From positions 21,294,501 to 21,358,500 of the forward strand of contig JASXTE010000005.1 of NCBI GenBank assembly GCA_030280995.1: a DNA stretch of 64,000 nt, written 5' to 3'. This document shows, piece after piece, positions 36,641 to 47,398 of this stretch. The position numbers and the translations under genes were made by a program. The notes below the pieces were generated by a model. The model was not told where the DNA came from, ran no database searches, and saw only the letters and a program-made list of their open reading frames with translations. Numbering within the stretch: the stretch's first letter is position 1; every line of letters starts with the position of its first letter. This DNA comes from Hemileia vastatrix. Its lineage: Eukaryota > Basidiomycota > Pucciniomycetes > Pucciniales > Zaghouaniaceae.

Positions 36641-36984
36641 TTAAAAAATATAAAAAAACTTTATGTAGATCAAAAAAGTATTGGAATGAGTAGAGTCATG
36701 AAATATTTTTTATTTTTTCATAAATTTTTTTAAATAACTCTTAAAATTTCGAATTCCTAAATTAAAGTAATGGGCCAACAACCTTGTGTTGTATGAATGG
36801 GAATCATGACAACATTTATTTATTTCATGAGGTTCCTTGGCCTAAACTTGTGGAAAGTCTCAAACATATGTTTCTAGATTTATCCACATTTTGGCTAGAG
36901 GAATTGTCATTACTTTAAAACTAGGTATATATATATATATTAGTTTTTTATATATTAATTTATGTAGTTATATTAAATTTTGGT

Positions 36985-37375
36985 GATTCCAACACCCTAG
37001 TTCAATAAAATGCAGGGGGGGCGGTATTGACATATTTTCAAATCTGAAATGCAAAATTGATGACTTGTAAAAATTTTGGTGATACCCACCCCCTTACTTA
37101 AATAAAATGCTGGGGGGGTTATTGCCAAATTTTCAAATCTGGCATATAAAATTTTTGACTTGTAAAAATTTCTTCAATAAAATTCAGGGGGGAGTACTGC
37201 CAAAATTTCTTATAAGACTTGCAAAATTCTTTACCTGAAATAATTTTGGTGATACCCGTAAAATGAAGGGGGTAGTAATGCCAAATTTTCATATAAGACT
37301 TTTAAGATTCTTGACTTGAAAGAATTTTGGTAATACCCACCCCTTACTTCAAAAAAATGCAGATGGAGGATTTGA
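36985..37375. repeat. 75-95-bp tandem repeat with G-run, about 5 units
   Basis: AAAATGCAGGGGGGG-like G-runs recur near 37,010, 37,105, 37,180, 37,260 and 37,355, each followed by TATTGCCAAATTTTC and GACTTG(T/A)AAA and TTTTGGTGATACCC. It sits between the two convergent H1 genes where the DDE part would be expected. Confidence 0.8.
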
Positions 37376-37568
37376 AAATTTGAAAATGAGACTTGAAAAT
37401 TTTATTTAAAAAAGAATTTTTAACATTAAAATATGAAACTTCAACTAAGGATGGATAGAGTAATAAAATACAGGAAATTATTGAAAAAAATTTATGTACA
37501 AATAATTATGAATAGTTGAATTATGAAAGAAATAAAACACTCTAGTAATTAAAAAATTTCATTAGACA

Positions 37569-38960
37569 TTAAATTTCCTCATAAGATTTATTGGCTTTAA
37601 CACATTCCATTAAAAAAATTTTCTTCTTTGAATTTTCTTTGAGATAATGCTTAAATTTAATCTGTTCCATTAAGTTTTGATGCTTGAGTGTTTTCTCCTT
37701 TTTATTTGATTTTTCACTACTAAGAGTTAGCTCAAATTTCTTCTCCTCCAAGTCTTGTGCCCTATTATCCTTTCATAAAGAGAGCTTGTACTAATTCTCC
37801 TCAATGTCTTGTGCCCTATCATCCTTCCGTAAAGAGAGCTTGTACTTCCTCTCCTCCAAGTCTTGTGCCCTATCATCCTTACGTAAAAAGAACTTGTACT
37901 TCCTCTCTTTCAATTCATGTACTCTGTCATCCCTTGTTAAAGGGATCTCATATTTTTGCTTTTCAAACTTTAGAGTCTCTTTAGAAACTTCAACTTTTTC
38001 TAGAGTGATAAGAAAAATTAACAAAAAGTAGAAGAAAAGCAGAGTAATGTATTAAGAGGTATGGTATCATTTACAAGCATCATGTTTCTCCAAGAATTCT
38101 TTGATAGAAGAAAAAGGGGATTGAGATGAAGTATCACTTTTTTGTCTTTTTTGAGAGTGTAATTTTTGACTACTTGAAGCCCTTTGTTTTTTTGTTAAGA
38201 TCACATTTTTCTCCTCATCATTGTTTCTGGCTTCATACTCAGTTGATTGTGGCTCCTGAATTTCTTCTTCAGCCTTTTTAGAAATAAGAAAATGTAAATA
38301 AAAAAAGAATTGGTGAGATAAAATAAAAAAAAACACTTGATTAAGATTGGGTTGGTTTAAATTGCCATAAGGATCTATAGCAAAGCTATCTAGATTTGTT
38401 GAATTCCGAACAGGGGAGGCTTGAGTGGAGGAAGAGGATGGGAAAAGATTTGTTTCAACATTATTTTTGGAGATAGACTCTTCACCATCCAAAATGTATT
38501 CAGGATTAACATCAGCTTGCTCTCAAAAAATAGCATCCATCACTTTAAAGTAAGGACATAAAGATTCAAGTTTATCATCTATGGATTTTATACCCTTACT
38601 GATATCAATATCAGTAATACCAAAACTAGTGGAAGATGAAAGAGTCTTTGCCTTCTTGTATTTTCCTTGGTAATGCTTGAAACTTTCAGACATATTTTTA
38701 GGTAAATGATCTATCCTTCCTTTGGTCTTATTCCATAATTCATTAGCCATTAGTATATAACCATTAACTTTTGATGCAGGGTGCTGTCCTACTTTAGTTG
38801 CATAAGCAGTACCAAAACAAGAATCATAGTTAGATTTAGTTTTCAGCCATTTAATCAGTATGAGAAGATCATCTTTTTTCAATTGAACTGTCTTTGACTT
38901 CTTGGCTGAGCGGGAGAAAGAGGGAGTAATGCAATTTGAAGAGCAACTGGGGGAAGGCTT
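37569..38960 (-). pseudogene. H1 SANT/Myb-like partner gene
   Basis: Second gene of the Harbinger element. 38,523-38,882 holds a helix-rich Myb/SANT-like domain (LIKWLKTKSNYDSCFGT, TKVGQHPASKVNGYILMANE, FKHYQGKYKKAKTL, CPYFKVMDAIF). A TGA replaces Gly after MDAIF, and the same frame continues to 38,067 (Ser/Gln-rich linker). Two introns are supported by comparison with the 41.3-kb copy: one at about 38,282-38,345 and one at about 38,000-38,060 (CACTCTAG acceptor). The C-terminal part (37,569-38,000) is a charged coiled coil with an 18-residue repeat (KYKLSLRKDDRAQDLEER), with two stops. In known Harbingers the Myb-like protein carries the transposase to DNA ends or the nucleus. Only three stops, so it decayed late. 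Confidence 0.82.
37745..37960 (-). repeat. 54-bp in-gene tandem repeat
   Basis: Four units of 54 bp (18 codons) inside the coiled-coil region, seen on the plus strand as CTCCAAGTCTTGTGCCCTAT recurring. The copy at 42,280-42,430 has about three diverged units. Confidence 0.85.
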
Positions 38961-39319
38961 CCATGATGACAGGGAATATTAAGATAATTGAAGATGAAAA
39001 GGAGAAAAAACACGCAGATGAGATAGCAAGCTTTTCTGAATGGAGTGAATAGACAGGATGAGATGTGAATGGGAGTGTGCAGAAAGGTAGAAGGTATATC
39101 CAGAGAGTAGTAAAAGCTGTGGTTATGACAGATAGTTGTCCAATATGTGGTTATGCAAAATTGAGTAGAAAAATGTTGGATAAGAGTTCATCTTTGACAT
39201 GTACAATGTCTAATAACCCCATTATTAGCAAAAATAATTACATATCATAACTGGGGTATAAGGATTTTTATCCACAATCAATTATAATTGCATAACAGTC
39301 AACTTTGATACCCCCTAAT

Positions 39320-40185
39320 AAGTTTATCATATGAAATTCTTAGTATTTGAGGAAAATCTAGAGCTGCAAAAGGTAGAAATTAATTTTATTTTACTTTTAA
39401 TCATCCTTTTGAATTTGAAAATCTCAAAAACTGGATTAAACTCTACTATCATAAGAACTGTACTTCCTTTAAGAAATATATCCAAATAATATTTAAAATA
39501 ATATATCTTAGTATAAAGAAGGTGTGAGACTCCTATATTGAGTCAGAAATCAAGAAAAAACACATTCCTATATTTGAACTCTTTAGTTGTGTCTGTTTTC
39601 CAAGGAAATCTAGGATATCAAATTTAATAATTTTGATGGTTCAATGAGTCTTTTAGATAACTTAGTTTAACTGAAAATAATTATAATGTATAATTAAAAA
39701 TTAAAAATTTAAATCAAAGAAAAAATCAACTTATGCAGTCCAAACTTGAAAATAAAAGTTTTAAATTCTGAGTTGACAGGAGTTTGCAACAAAATCAGTC
39801 ACTGATTGTGGGCTATATGTTTTCAAAAAAAATTAATAAAATAATTAAGCAGGTTGAAATTGTTATGTTTGTAATGAATAATACAATTTTCCATCCTTTT
39901 ATTGATCAATTTCAAAACAAAATTAACATTTAATTATGTTTCATTAAAAAATACTGTGAATTAATCTGATTCTTAAGTTCTCCTTATTTCATTTCTATCA
40001 ATTGTGCATTAAGAGCTCACTATCTTTTCATTAAATCTCCATCCATCCTTGGAAAATAGCACAAGATGAGCTCAAAGTAAAGCTCAGTATGAGTTTACTA
40101 TGGGTTCAGTCTGAGTTCCATCTGAGTTCCATCTGACTTCAAGTTGAGGACTTTCTGGAAATTCCCTGAAAATTATTTTGTGGTG
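39320..40185. other. right subterminal region of CACTA-like copy 3
   Basis: AT-rich, then a subterminal repeat zone at 40,060-40,150 with GAGCTCAAAG, CAGTATGAG, CAGTCTGAGTTCCATCTGAG and GAGTTCCATCTGAC, as at 61,195-61,240. No gene. Confidence 0.6.
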
Positions 40186-40188
40186 CAC

Positions 40189-40992
40189 TACTTAATAATG
40201 AATGATTTATTGATTTAAACTCATGGAAAGACTAATAAAACTGTTATACTCAATTTTTAACTTACAATATCTGGATTGGTGCAGAATAGGTATGGAAAAT
40301 AGGCCAATAAAATATAGCTATAGATAATATAAAGATAATATCAATTTATAAGGGTTGTAAAATATATTTATATGTGCTAATAATTGCTTAATATTATTTA
40401 TTTGATGTGTATATGTCCAATAACCTGCCAAACCCACCTTTACTTATACCGAAATCCACTAGAGTGCACAGAAATTCAATCCAGAAGATTTCACTGCTAT
40501 TCCTGGAAATTACAGAGCTGTGAGAGCTAGTAACCTTGCAATGGCATCCACTTGAAGCAGTTTGAAAACCCAGACCTCCAGTAAGGGCCCTTTATCACAA
40601 TTAATGATATCATACACCCATATCATAAATAAAGGAAAAAGATAAAAGCGGATACCATAAGGAAACAAGAAAAATAACTCATCCAAAGAGAATAAAATGA
40701 AGCCTAAAGCATCTAAATGAACAAAATTAAATTTTCAAGCCTTCACATTAACCCAGTATTCATATCCCAGCCAATAAATCCATGAAAATCCATTAAAGGA
40801 AGAAGATTAAGTTGTCCAAGCTGGATATATGCACATGAAAAAGGTTTATATGCTTGTGTAGGTGTGTTGAGTCAATTGAATACATCCATATTCCCTAAAA
40901 TAATTAGAAAAATAAAACTTATAGGCTATTTAGAGGGTTGAACCTGCATATAGACCTATATATACAAAATATAATTACATATTTTACTTAAT
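40189..40992 (-). repeat. broken gypsy-1-type LTR, middle piece
   Basis: 804 bp aligning with positions about 60-870 of the LTR (TACTTAATAATGAATGATTTA... to CATATTTTACTTAAT). It is the most diverged LTR copy in the window. Together the three pieces total about 1,148 bp against 1,176 for the intact LTR. Confidence 0.88.
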
Positions 40993-41299
40993 AGGGGGTA
41001 TCAATGTTGTCTAATCCGCAATTAAATTAATTTCAGATAAAAATAATTATACCCCAATTATCTTCTGAAAATATTTTTGCTGAAAATTGGTTTATCAGAA
41101 CTTTAACATTTCAATTTGTACCTGTATCTGACATTTTTATCCTCAATTTCACATAACCATATCTTGGAAAAATTTCTGGATATCTTAGGCTTCTTGCCTT
41201 GAAGCACACTCCCATCCTGTCTATTCATTCTATCTTCTCAGAAAGCCTCCCCATCTCATCTGTTTGTTTCTTCTCCTTTCCATATTCAAATATCTCAAC

Positions 41300-42539
41300 A
41301 TGCCTTATTGTCATAGATCTTCAAGAAGGCAGCCTTCCCCCTTTTTGTCTTCAAATACCACTACTCCCTCTTCCCCCTGCTCATCTGAGATTTGAAAGAT
41401 AATTCAACTAAGAAAAGTTTATCACCTCTTACTTATCAACTGGCTGAAAACAAAAACTAATTATGATTCTTGTTTTGGTACTGAGAATGCAACTAAAGTT
41501 GGACCACCCCCTGCATCAAAAGTCAATGGATATCTTCTAATGGCAAATAAATTACAAAATAAGACAAAGGGAAGGATTGAACTTTTGCCTAAACAGATGT
41601 CTGAGCACTTTAAGAAGTATCAAGCCAAATGCAAGTAGGCTAAGAATCTTTTATCTTTAACTGGTTTTGGTATTACTGACCTTGATATCAGTAAGTGAAT
41701 CAAATCTATATTTGATAAAATTTACTCTTTGTAAACTTACTATAAAGAGATGGATTCCATATTTGGGGGGTAAGCCAATGTTAATCCTGCAAACATGATG
41801 TCAAAAGAAACATTCTTCCTTTTCTACTCAATCCTCCCCTTATTTGAATTCCACCTATCAAGATATATTTTCAATAGATCCTTATGGCAATATAGACCAG
41901 CCTTATCTCACCCAGGTGAGCTTTTAACTCCTGTCAAGTTGTTTTATTTTTTTTATTTACATCTCTTTTTCTTATTTCTAAAAAGGCCAATAAACAAACT
42001 CAGGAGCCTCAATCAAGCAAGTCTGAAGCAAGCATTGATGAAGAAGAGGAAAAATTTACCTTTAAAAAAAACAAACGGCCATCAACTACTCTGAATTTCA
42101 AGAGTCAAAGAAAGCAAAGCAGAGATAATTTCTCCCAAACCCCTTTTTCTTCCATTGATGATTTTTTTGGAGAAACTCGAATCTGGTAAGTGATAGAATA
42201 CCTCTTAATAGTTAAGTGAGCTTGTCTTTTCTTTTGTTAATATATCTTTTCACTCTAGGTAAAGTTGAAGTTTCAAGAGATACTCTTAAATTTCAAAAGC
42301 AACAATACAAGCTCTCTTTACACAGGGATGATATGGCACAAGACTTGGAGGAGAAGAAGTTTGAGCTTTATTTACAGAGGGATGGGAGGGTACAAGACTT
42401 TGAGGAGAAGAAATTTGAGATAAAGAAAGAGGAGAAGGCTCTTGAGTACAATTTCCTATTGAATCATATGAAACTCAAGTATCAACTTGAAGATGGTTCA
42501 AAAAAGAAAGTTTTATTGATAGAATGTGTTAAAGCTTAA
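41300..42539 (+). pseudogene. H2 SANT/Myb-like partner gene relic
   Basis: Homologue of the H1 gene. The probable start is ATG at 41,300 (MPYCHRSSRRQPSP), then a Ser/Thr-rich leader. The SANT-like domain at 41,430-41,760 reads INWLKTKTNYDSCFGTE, ATKVGPPPASKVNGYLLMAN, FKKYQAK and FGITDLDISK with three or more stops. The intron at about 41,918-41,985 (CAGGTGAGC donor, TTTCTAAAAAG acceptor) and the one at about 42,187-42,259 (CTGGTAAGTG donor, CACTCTAG acceptor) fit the H1 copy. 42,260-42,539 ends with the coiled coil and LLIECVKA, the same C-terminus as H1. The plus-strand frame at 41,795-42,094 is a different phase of the linker. Confidence 0.82.
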
Positions 42540-42930
42540 AAATCTGATGAGGAAATTGAATTCTTAATGAAAATTTTTTGTGACTAGTTTTTTTATTTCT
42601 TTCATATTTAATTTGTTCATAATTAATTGTACATGAAATCAAAATGGTATGATACTTAGTCTGTGTTGTTAATTAGACTGGAAATTGTTGTGTACATACT
42701 TTCTTACTCTTCATCTGACAAATATTTACAAAAAATTCTGGTGAAAGCCCATCATTTTTCACTCATCCTTTTAGAGATATTTCAAACAATATTATCAAAA
42801 AATTGTGCTAATTTTATAAGTTAGTTGTGCACATGAGCAGCTACAAAATTTTAGTATGCTTGAGGTTTGTTACAGCATAATATTCCACTCACAAGTAGTT
42901 GACAAATTTTTCTGTTTTCTTGCACTTAAT

Positions 42931-43965
42931 GTCACAAAACAGCTCACCAGAGGATCAAAAGGAATTGGCTTTTCTTTTTTTGAAAACTGCTCTTGAGCCT
43001 CCATTTGGCACCAATGTTTTCTCTCATTCTTGTTCAATCACACCAGGTTGGGATTTCTTATCATTACATACATCTGTCACATTTATTTCTCTCATTTTGC
43101 ATCATAATATGATATATCAATTTGCATTTTTACAGGACTCAAGACTTTACTTGAACACCATCCAAAGAAATTGAAGGTTGTTCATGGAGATGTTTTTAAA
43201 GATGAAGATAATAAAAAGAGGGACAACATGGCTGTTAATTATTTTGGCTCATTGACTGGTTTGATCTCCAAAAAATATACTAAAAATTTCAATTCTGAAA
43301 CAAAGTTTATTATTATTATTTTTTGCTCAGGACTTATTTTAAATCCTTGAATTATGAGAATAGGAAAAGTAGTTGAAATGAGAATGGATGACTTCAAGTA
43401 TTTATTTTATACCCATTTTTTTTGCTAATCAGCATGATTCAGAATGTCTTGCCTCAGCTGAGGAAAAATAACAGTAAAATAGTACTTTCTATCTCAGGTG
43501 CTGCCTTAGGGAAGGTTGGAGGGTGAGTCCACCACAATTTACACAAAAGAAGTGTAGAAATACTGCTCATTTTTACATTTCTTGTGGATTCATAGCTGGT
43601 CAACATTTAAAATAGAAGCTTCAATTAAAAAAACCTTTCACCTAAAGTTAATTATTTACTAATACTTGACTTCAATCAGATAATGTAAGAAAAGAGGCAA
43701 TGAACTCACTTTGTTGAGATTTATCAGAAGAGGAGAGTATCACAGCTATATCTCTCTGTCCTGGTGACATAGGAACCAATATGCAGATATTGGTTCACAA
43801 TGAAGGAAAGCCTTAAACCATATCTTCACAATTTGATGAATTTTTTTCAACAAATGGTCTAAATTTTGTCTTTATTGAAAGGCCTGGGAATATAAAGGCT
43901 TCAGCTCACAACCACTTTGAGAGAACTGAGGTTTCTGCAACAAGCAGTGACATTAGATCTCTCCC
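42931..43965 (+). pseudogene. short-chain dehydrogenase/reductase (SDR) relic
   Basis: Four exon-like pieces in order. 42,946-42,969 gives TRGSKGIG, a decayed TGxxxGxG nucleotide-binding motif, followed by PPFGTNV (beta-2). 43,136-43,270 gives LLEHHPKKLKVVHGDVFKDE and YFGSLTGLIS, the GD-and-FGSLDGLI part of the Rossmann fold. 43,434-43,522 gives NVLPQLRKNNSKIVLSISGA, matching the strand that carries the catalytic Ser. 43,690-43,800 gives AISLCPGDIGTNMQ, the usual PG...T region, then FIERPGN near the C-terminus. Introns are suggested by a TTTTTACAG acceptor (43,135) and a GGGTGAGT donor (43,522). The Tyr-x-x-x-Lys catalytic motif was not found. Nearest known type may be sepiapterin/benzil-reductase-like SDRs, but this is a guess. 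It lies inside Harbinger H2 with no counterpart in H1. Confidence 0.75.
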
Positions 43966-44345
43966 AGCCAGGAAGAGCCTTGCTGGGAGAGAAGTAAAAA
44001 AAAGTTAGATAAAAAAAGTGCCACACTCACCTTTAACCACTGAGATTGCTGCAACAAAAAGAGACTTCAGTTCTTGCCCAGCCAGGTTCTTCCTGGCTGG
44101 GACAGAAGTAAAAAAGAAAGTAAGCTAAAAAAAGCACAGTACTCACCATTAACTACTGAGGTCGCTGCAACAATAATCAACTTTTATTCTCTCCCAGCCA
44201 GATTTTTTATGTCTATGAGAAAGTAAAAAAAAAGGTAGATAAAAAAAGTACCACACTCACCATTAACTATCAAGTTTTCTGAAACTAGCAGAGACTCTGG
44301 TCCTTTCCCATCCAGGTTCTTCCCCGTATGGAGAGAACTAAAAGA
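43915..44345 (-). repeat. about 114-bp tandem repeat with hairpins, 4 units
   Basis: CCCAGCCAGG-like hairpins start near 43,963, 44,076, 44,195 and 44,305; the second is perfect (CCCAGCCAGG, 5-nt loop, CCTGGCTGGG). On the minus strand each unit also has a T-rich tract, TGCAG, 18 nt, then GTGAGT, as if it held a mini-exon. No intact frame joins them. Confidence 0.82.
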
Positions 44346-44599
44346 AAGGTATAAAAAGAAAAAATTATGCACCAAAATAAAAAAAGTCACCCAATTAAAG
44401 ACAAAAGATGAAAAATATTGAAATAAGAAAAAGGTGAAAAATATGGGGGAAAGAAAGATAATGAGTAATTTAAGTAGCCCCTTGATATTGGGGAAGAAGA
44501 TTTATCTTTTAAACTTACAGATTTCATATATTTCAATTTTCAGAGCTTTCAGATTTAATAATTTAAGTTCTTTACTATTTAAATTAATAGAAAAAATGT

Positions 44600-44865
44600 G
44601 CTTGCATCAGGTCTGTATGGGGTCTCAAGTAGGGCTTATTAGTTGTGGCCCCCCACTAACAAAAATAATTTTTGGAAGATGTCTGTTGGAGTTTTAAGTG
44701 GGGTTTATTTGTTGTAGCCCCCCCACAAACAAAATTATTTGTTGTAAGATTTCTTTTGGGGTTTTAAGTGGGGTTTACTAGCCGTCGCACCCCCCACCAA
44801 CAAAAATAATTGTTGGAAGATATATGTTAGGGTTTTAAGTGGGGTTTATTAGTTGTATCTTCAAC
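44600..44865. repeat. 70-bp tandem repeat, about 3.7 units
   Basis: GGGTTTATT recurs at 44,632, 44,702, 44,772 and 44,843. Each is followed by GTTGT.GC, a C-run of 5-7 (CCCCCCAC) and AACAAAAATAATT, then GTTTTAAGTGG. Confidence 0.88.
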
Positions 44866-44954
44866 AGGTTCTTCTTAAATTTAAAGAAGATTTAATATGA
44901 AAAAAAGAGGAAATTGATGTCCAAATAAGAGCTCTAGCTCAAAAAGGAGGGAAA

Positions 44955-45865
44955 TGCCTGGAGAAATGAGGTGGGAACTGATTTTGAAGAGGTTTGGTAC
45001 CAAAGCTATCTGTTTCAGGAGGGTGTTAAATCTCATGGCACTATCCCCACGTTCTCTGACTCTTACAACACCAGAACTTATTTCATAGCTCATGTCTCAC
45101 CAAAATCTTTAGTAATTTGACCTTCTAATCATGAAATTCATCCAGTGATTGTAAATTCATTTCAACCTGAAGAATTGAAAAGCTTGGGGATGTTAGAAGA
45201 TGCCAGGAAATGTTGTGAATACCTAAGAATGCTGAGGCATAAAGTAAAGACTAATTCTGCTCATAAAAAAGGAGATTGTAAGGGTAATATGTATACCACT
45301 TGGGAAAGAACTTCTACCCAACATATATTTGACATCAGTAATAAAATTTATTAATTTTTAAGCTTTTTTATACTTATTAAATCTCCATTTCTTTATATAA
45401 ATTCAAAAGTAGATGATGAACAAGTACAGGAGGCTTTGGGATTCATCTTTTTGTTTTACATCTTTTGATTTAAGCTTCTTGCTTCAAACTACTATCATAA
45501 CTCTCTGAAACTGGAATCTTAACTAGATCTTCATTGCTATTATGGTGTTAATTCTTTTAAAGGTAAGCTATCTTGGACTTCTGGAGACTTCTCCAATGTC
45601 CCACACAAATATTAGGATGTTAGTGAGCTTAGGCTGGGTGTTTCTGGCCAACAACTCTAGATGGACTTCTGGATGAAGATTCTTAGAAGGAAGGCAAACC
45701 TAGACAACATGGTGATCACTTTATCTCTCCATAGCTCAGGTATATGGTAGAGTTTGAGAAGTGTGATGGTATATGGGTGCTTATTTGGCCTGCTAAAAAC
45801 CTATATCATCCAAAAACTTCTGTAAAATAGTTTGGTAACTTTACAAGGCTAGGTTCTTCAATTCA
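44955..45865 (+). pseudogene. unidentified gene relic
   Basis: Coding-like plus-strand sequence I do not recognise. In one phase, 44,975-45,354 reads VWYQSYLFQEGVKSHGTIP, TFSDSYNTRTYFIAHVSP, one stop, then FQPEELKSLGMLEDARKCCE and TTWERTSTQHIFD. After a noncoding-looking gap, 45,525-45,850 reads CYYGVNSFKGKLSWTSGDFS, ELRLGVSGQQL, MDFWMKILRRKANLDNMVIT, and FEKCDGIWVLIWPAKNLYHP with scattered stops. Residue choice (Trp, Cys, His at coding-like frequency) contrasts with neighbouring AT-rich noise. It lies in Harbinger H2 between the SDR relic and the transposase C-terminus. Could be a host gene fragment or part of another element. Confidence 0.6.
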
Positions 45866-46259
45866 AATCAGTAAAAGACTAACAAAATCTATTAAAACAC
45901 TAAAAATGCTTATACCAGATGTTTGAATGTCTGATTATATAAAAAAATAATGATAAAGAAAATCTAGAATACTTACATGATAGCTTTCTTCAAAAATTAT
46001 TGGATAATACTGGTTTTTTAGAAATTGATAATAATTATTATTATTGTCAAAAAACATATACATCATTAGATAAATACATTATATTATATCAGACTGGGAA
46101 ACTTAAATACATTTAGATTGAGAGATACAAGAGGAGAGGATGAAAATAATTTGAGGGGTGAAAGAAAAAAAGAATTAAAGATATTAAAAAATTTAAAGGA
46201 GTTGTGCTGAAAAATGATGGGGTGTGATTGGAATAATGATAGAGTGTATCCCAGTGGAA

Positions 46260-46621
46260 ATTAAGGTTTGTTATTCAAGGGGAGAAGAGCTGGTGCAGGT
46301 TTAGGATCCTCTTCATAATGATCATACCACTCATCCTTCAAATAAGCTAGGATATTATGGAGTATAGCACAAGTCATCATCCAATGATTTGCTGTTTTGA
46401 GGTCCAATTTTTTTTTGAAGTTGGATTCTAAGCTCACAGAGACTAAAAAATACTCCCTTTAAAATTCCAATAGCATGTTCAATTTGTACTCTTGATTGTT
46501 AAAGGTGATAATTAAACATTTTTTTGGATCATTTTCTAATATTGCACCTTGGAAAGCAGGTATAATGTATTTTCCACATGCATATGTTGAATGGGAAATG
46601 AGGTACTGAGATTGGTCAAAG
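46260..46621 (-). pseudogene. H2 transposase, C-terminal part
   Basis: Minus-strand continuation of the transposase split by CACTA-like copy 2. It reads YFDQSQYLISHS and KYIIPAFQGA, then SRVQIEHAIGILKGVF (the conserved R/VEHAFG-like segment carrying the catalytic Glu), LRIQLQKK and WMMTCAI, LAYLKDEWYDHYEEDP. Frameshifts separate the pieces. It is the 3' end of the transposase gene starting at 62,115. Confidence 0.85.
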
Positions 46622-46649
46622 TATCACCAAACAATATCTGGGGCAGACC

Positions 46650-47398
46650 CACTAGCAAGTCTCCAACCTTGAACCTAAATTCATATATAATTGAGCACAC
46701 ATTGAGGTAGTGATGAAACAATAAGTAATAAAGTGTGAAAATAAATTGAACCTCTAATGAAGCTAGCTTGATTATTTATTGAATAAATATATACATTTTT
46801 TGAAAAAATGTTGAAGCATTAAAAACACAATTTTGTAATGTTATGTTGAAATCAGACCTCCCCACAGCTAAGCCAGTCTGGAAAGCTACAAAATGTTTAA
46901 AATAATTTTTTACTTTTTTGCATGTAAAACTAGACACACCCTAATTTAAATTGAAATATTAGTGATCTTAAATGTTCAAATAATTTTACCTAATTTTTAA
47001 TACATAGTGAAATTATAAGGCACCATAGTAAATCATTCAAGTAATTTCTCTTGGGAATTAATATCTTCCATTAAATTTCCCCAGTAAAAATTTGAAAAAA
47101 AAAATTAATTCTGATTATTCAAAAAGATTCTATTAACCATTATTAATATTTAAAGTATCTGAAAAGTTTAAAACACTTATAAACATGAAGGGAATAATAA
47201 TTTGGCAATAAAATTAAACTATATTATAAATATATATTCTGTTTTCTATTCAATAAATAAAAAAGATATGCATGTAATAGTATTTTTTAAAATATATTAA
47301 CCCTTTATCTTAAAATATGAAAAACAAAAGATAAAAAATAAAATTATATTAGAATAAATAGTATAAAAATGGTGTGTTTGATTTCTGTTTGTATTTTT
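46650..47398. other. left internal part of CACTA-like copy 2
   Basis: Aligns inverted with 6,090-6,840 and directly with 28,520-29,020. Includes AAGCTAGCTT and a GGCTTAGC-type palindrome. No gene. Confidence 0.65.

Larger units (their letters stand above)
34202..39316. mobile_element. Harbinger H1, two-gene element (5.1 kb)
   Basis: Ends AGGGGGTATCAAAGTTGA and TCAACTTTGATACCCCCT, TSD AAT at 34199-34201 and 39317-39319. The left end carries a transposase N-terminus on the plus strand and the right end a SANT/Myb-like gene on the minus strand, so the genes converge. The DDE part of the transposase is missing and the middle holds tandem repeats. It is therefore not autonomous. Confidence 0.93.
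28497..40185. mobile_element. CACTA-like element, copy 3 (with nested insertions)
   Basis: Ends CACCCCCCAATATGGGGGG at 28497 and ATTATTTTGTGGTG at 40185. About 30 bp inside the left end is the palindrome ACTTGCTAGCAAGT. The right subterminal region repeats GAGTTCCATCT. It inserted into an LTR with a 3-bp duplication (TGC/CAC, ancestral TAC). Subtracting its nested elements leaves about 4.5 kb, nearly the same as copy 2. I find no transposase; the only conserved frame is at 30,157-30,466. CACT-type ends plus a 3-bp duplication fit the CACTA/EnSpm group, but that is inference. Confidence 0.82.

Noticed and set aside
37757..38031. Plus-strand Cys/Ser-rich repeat ORFs resembling a secreted repeat protein
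   Set aside because: They are antisense to the 18-residue coiled-coil repeat of the Harbinger Myb-like gene, which is conserved in a second copy.
42899..43174. Single 91-codon ORF as a gene in itself
   Set aside because: It is a chance phase across an SDR exon and an intron; the SDR motifs lie in other phases.
43136..43270. rRNA adenine methyltransferase/mtTFB-like fragment
   Set aside because: The GD and FGSLTGLIS segments, with the other exon pieces, fit a short-chain dehydrogenase much better.
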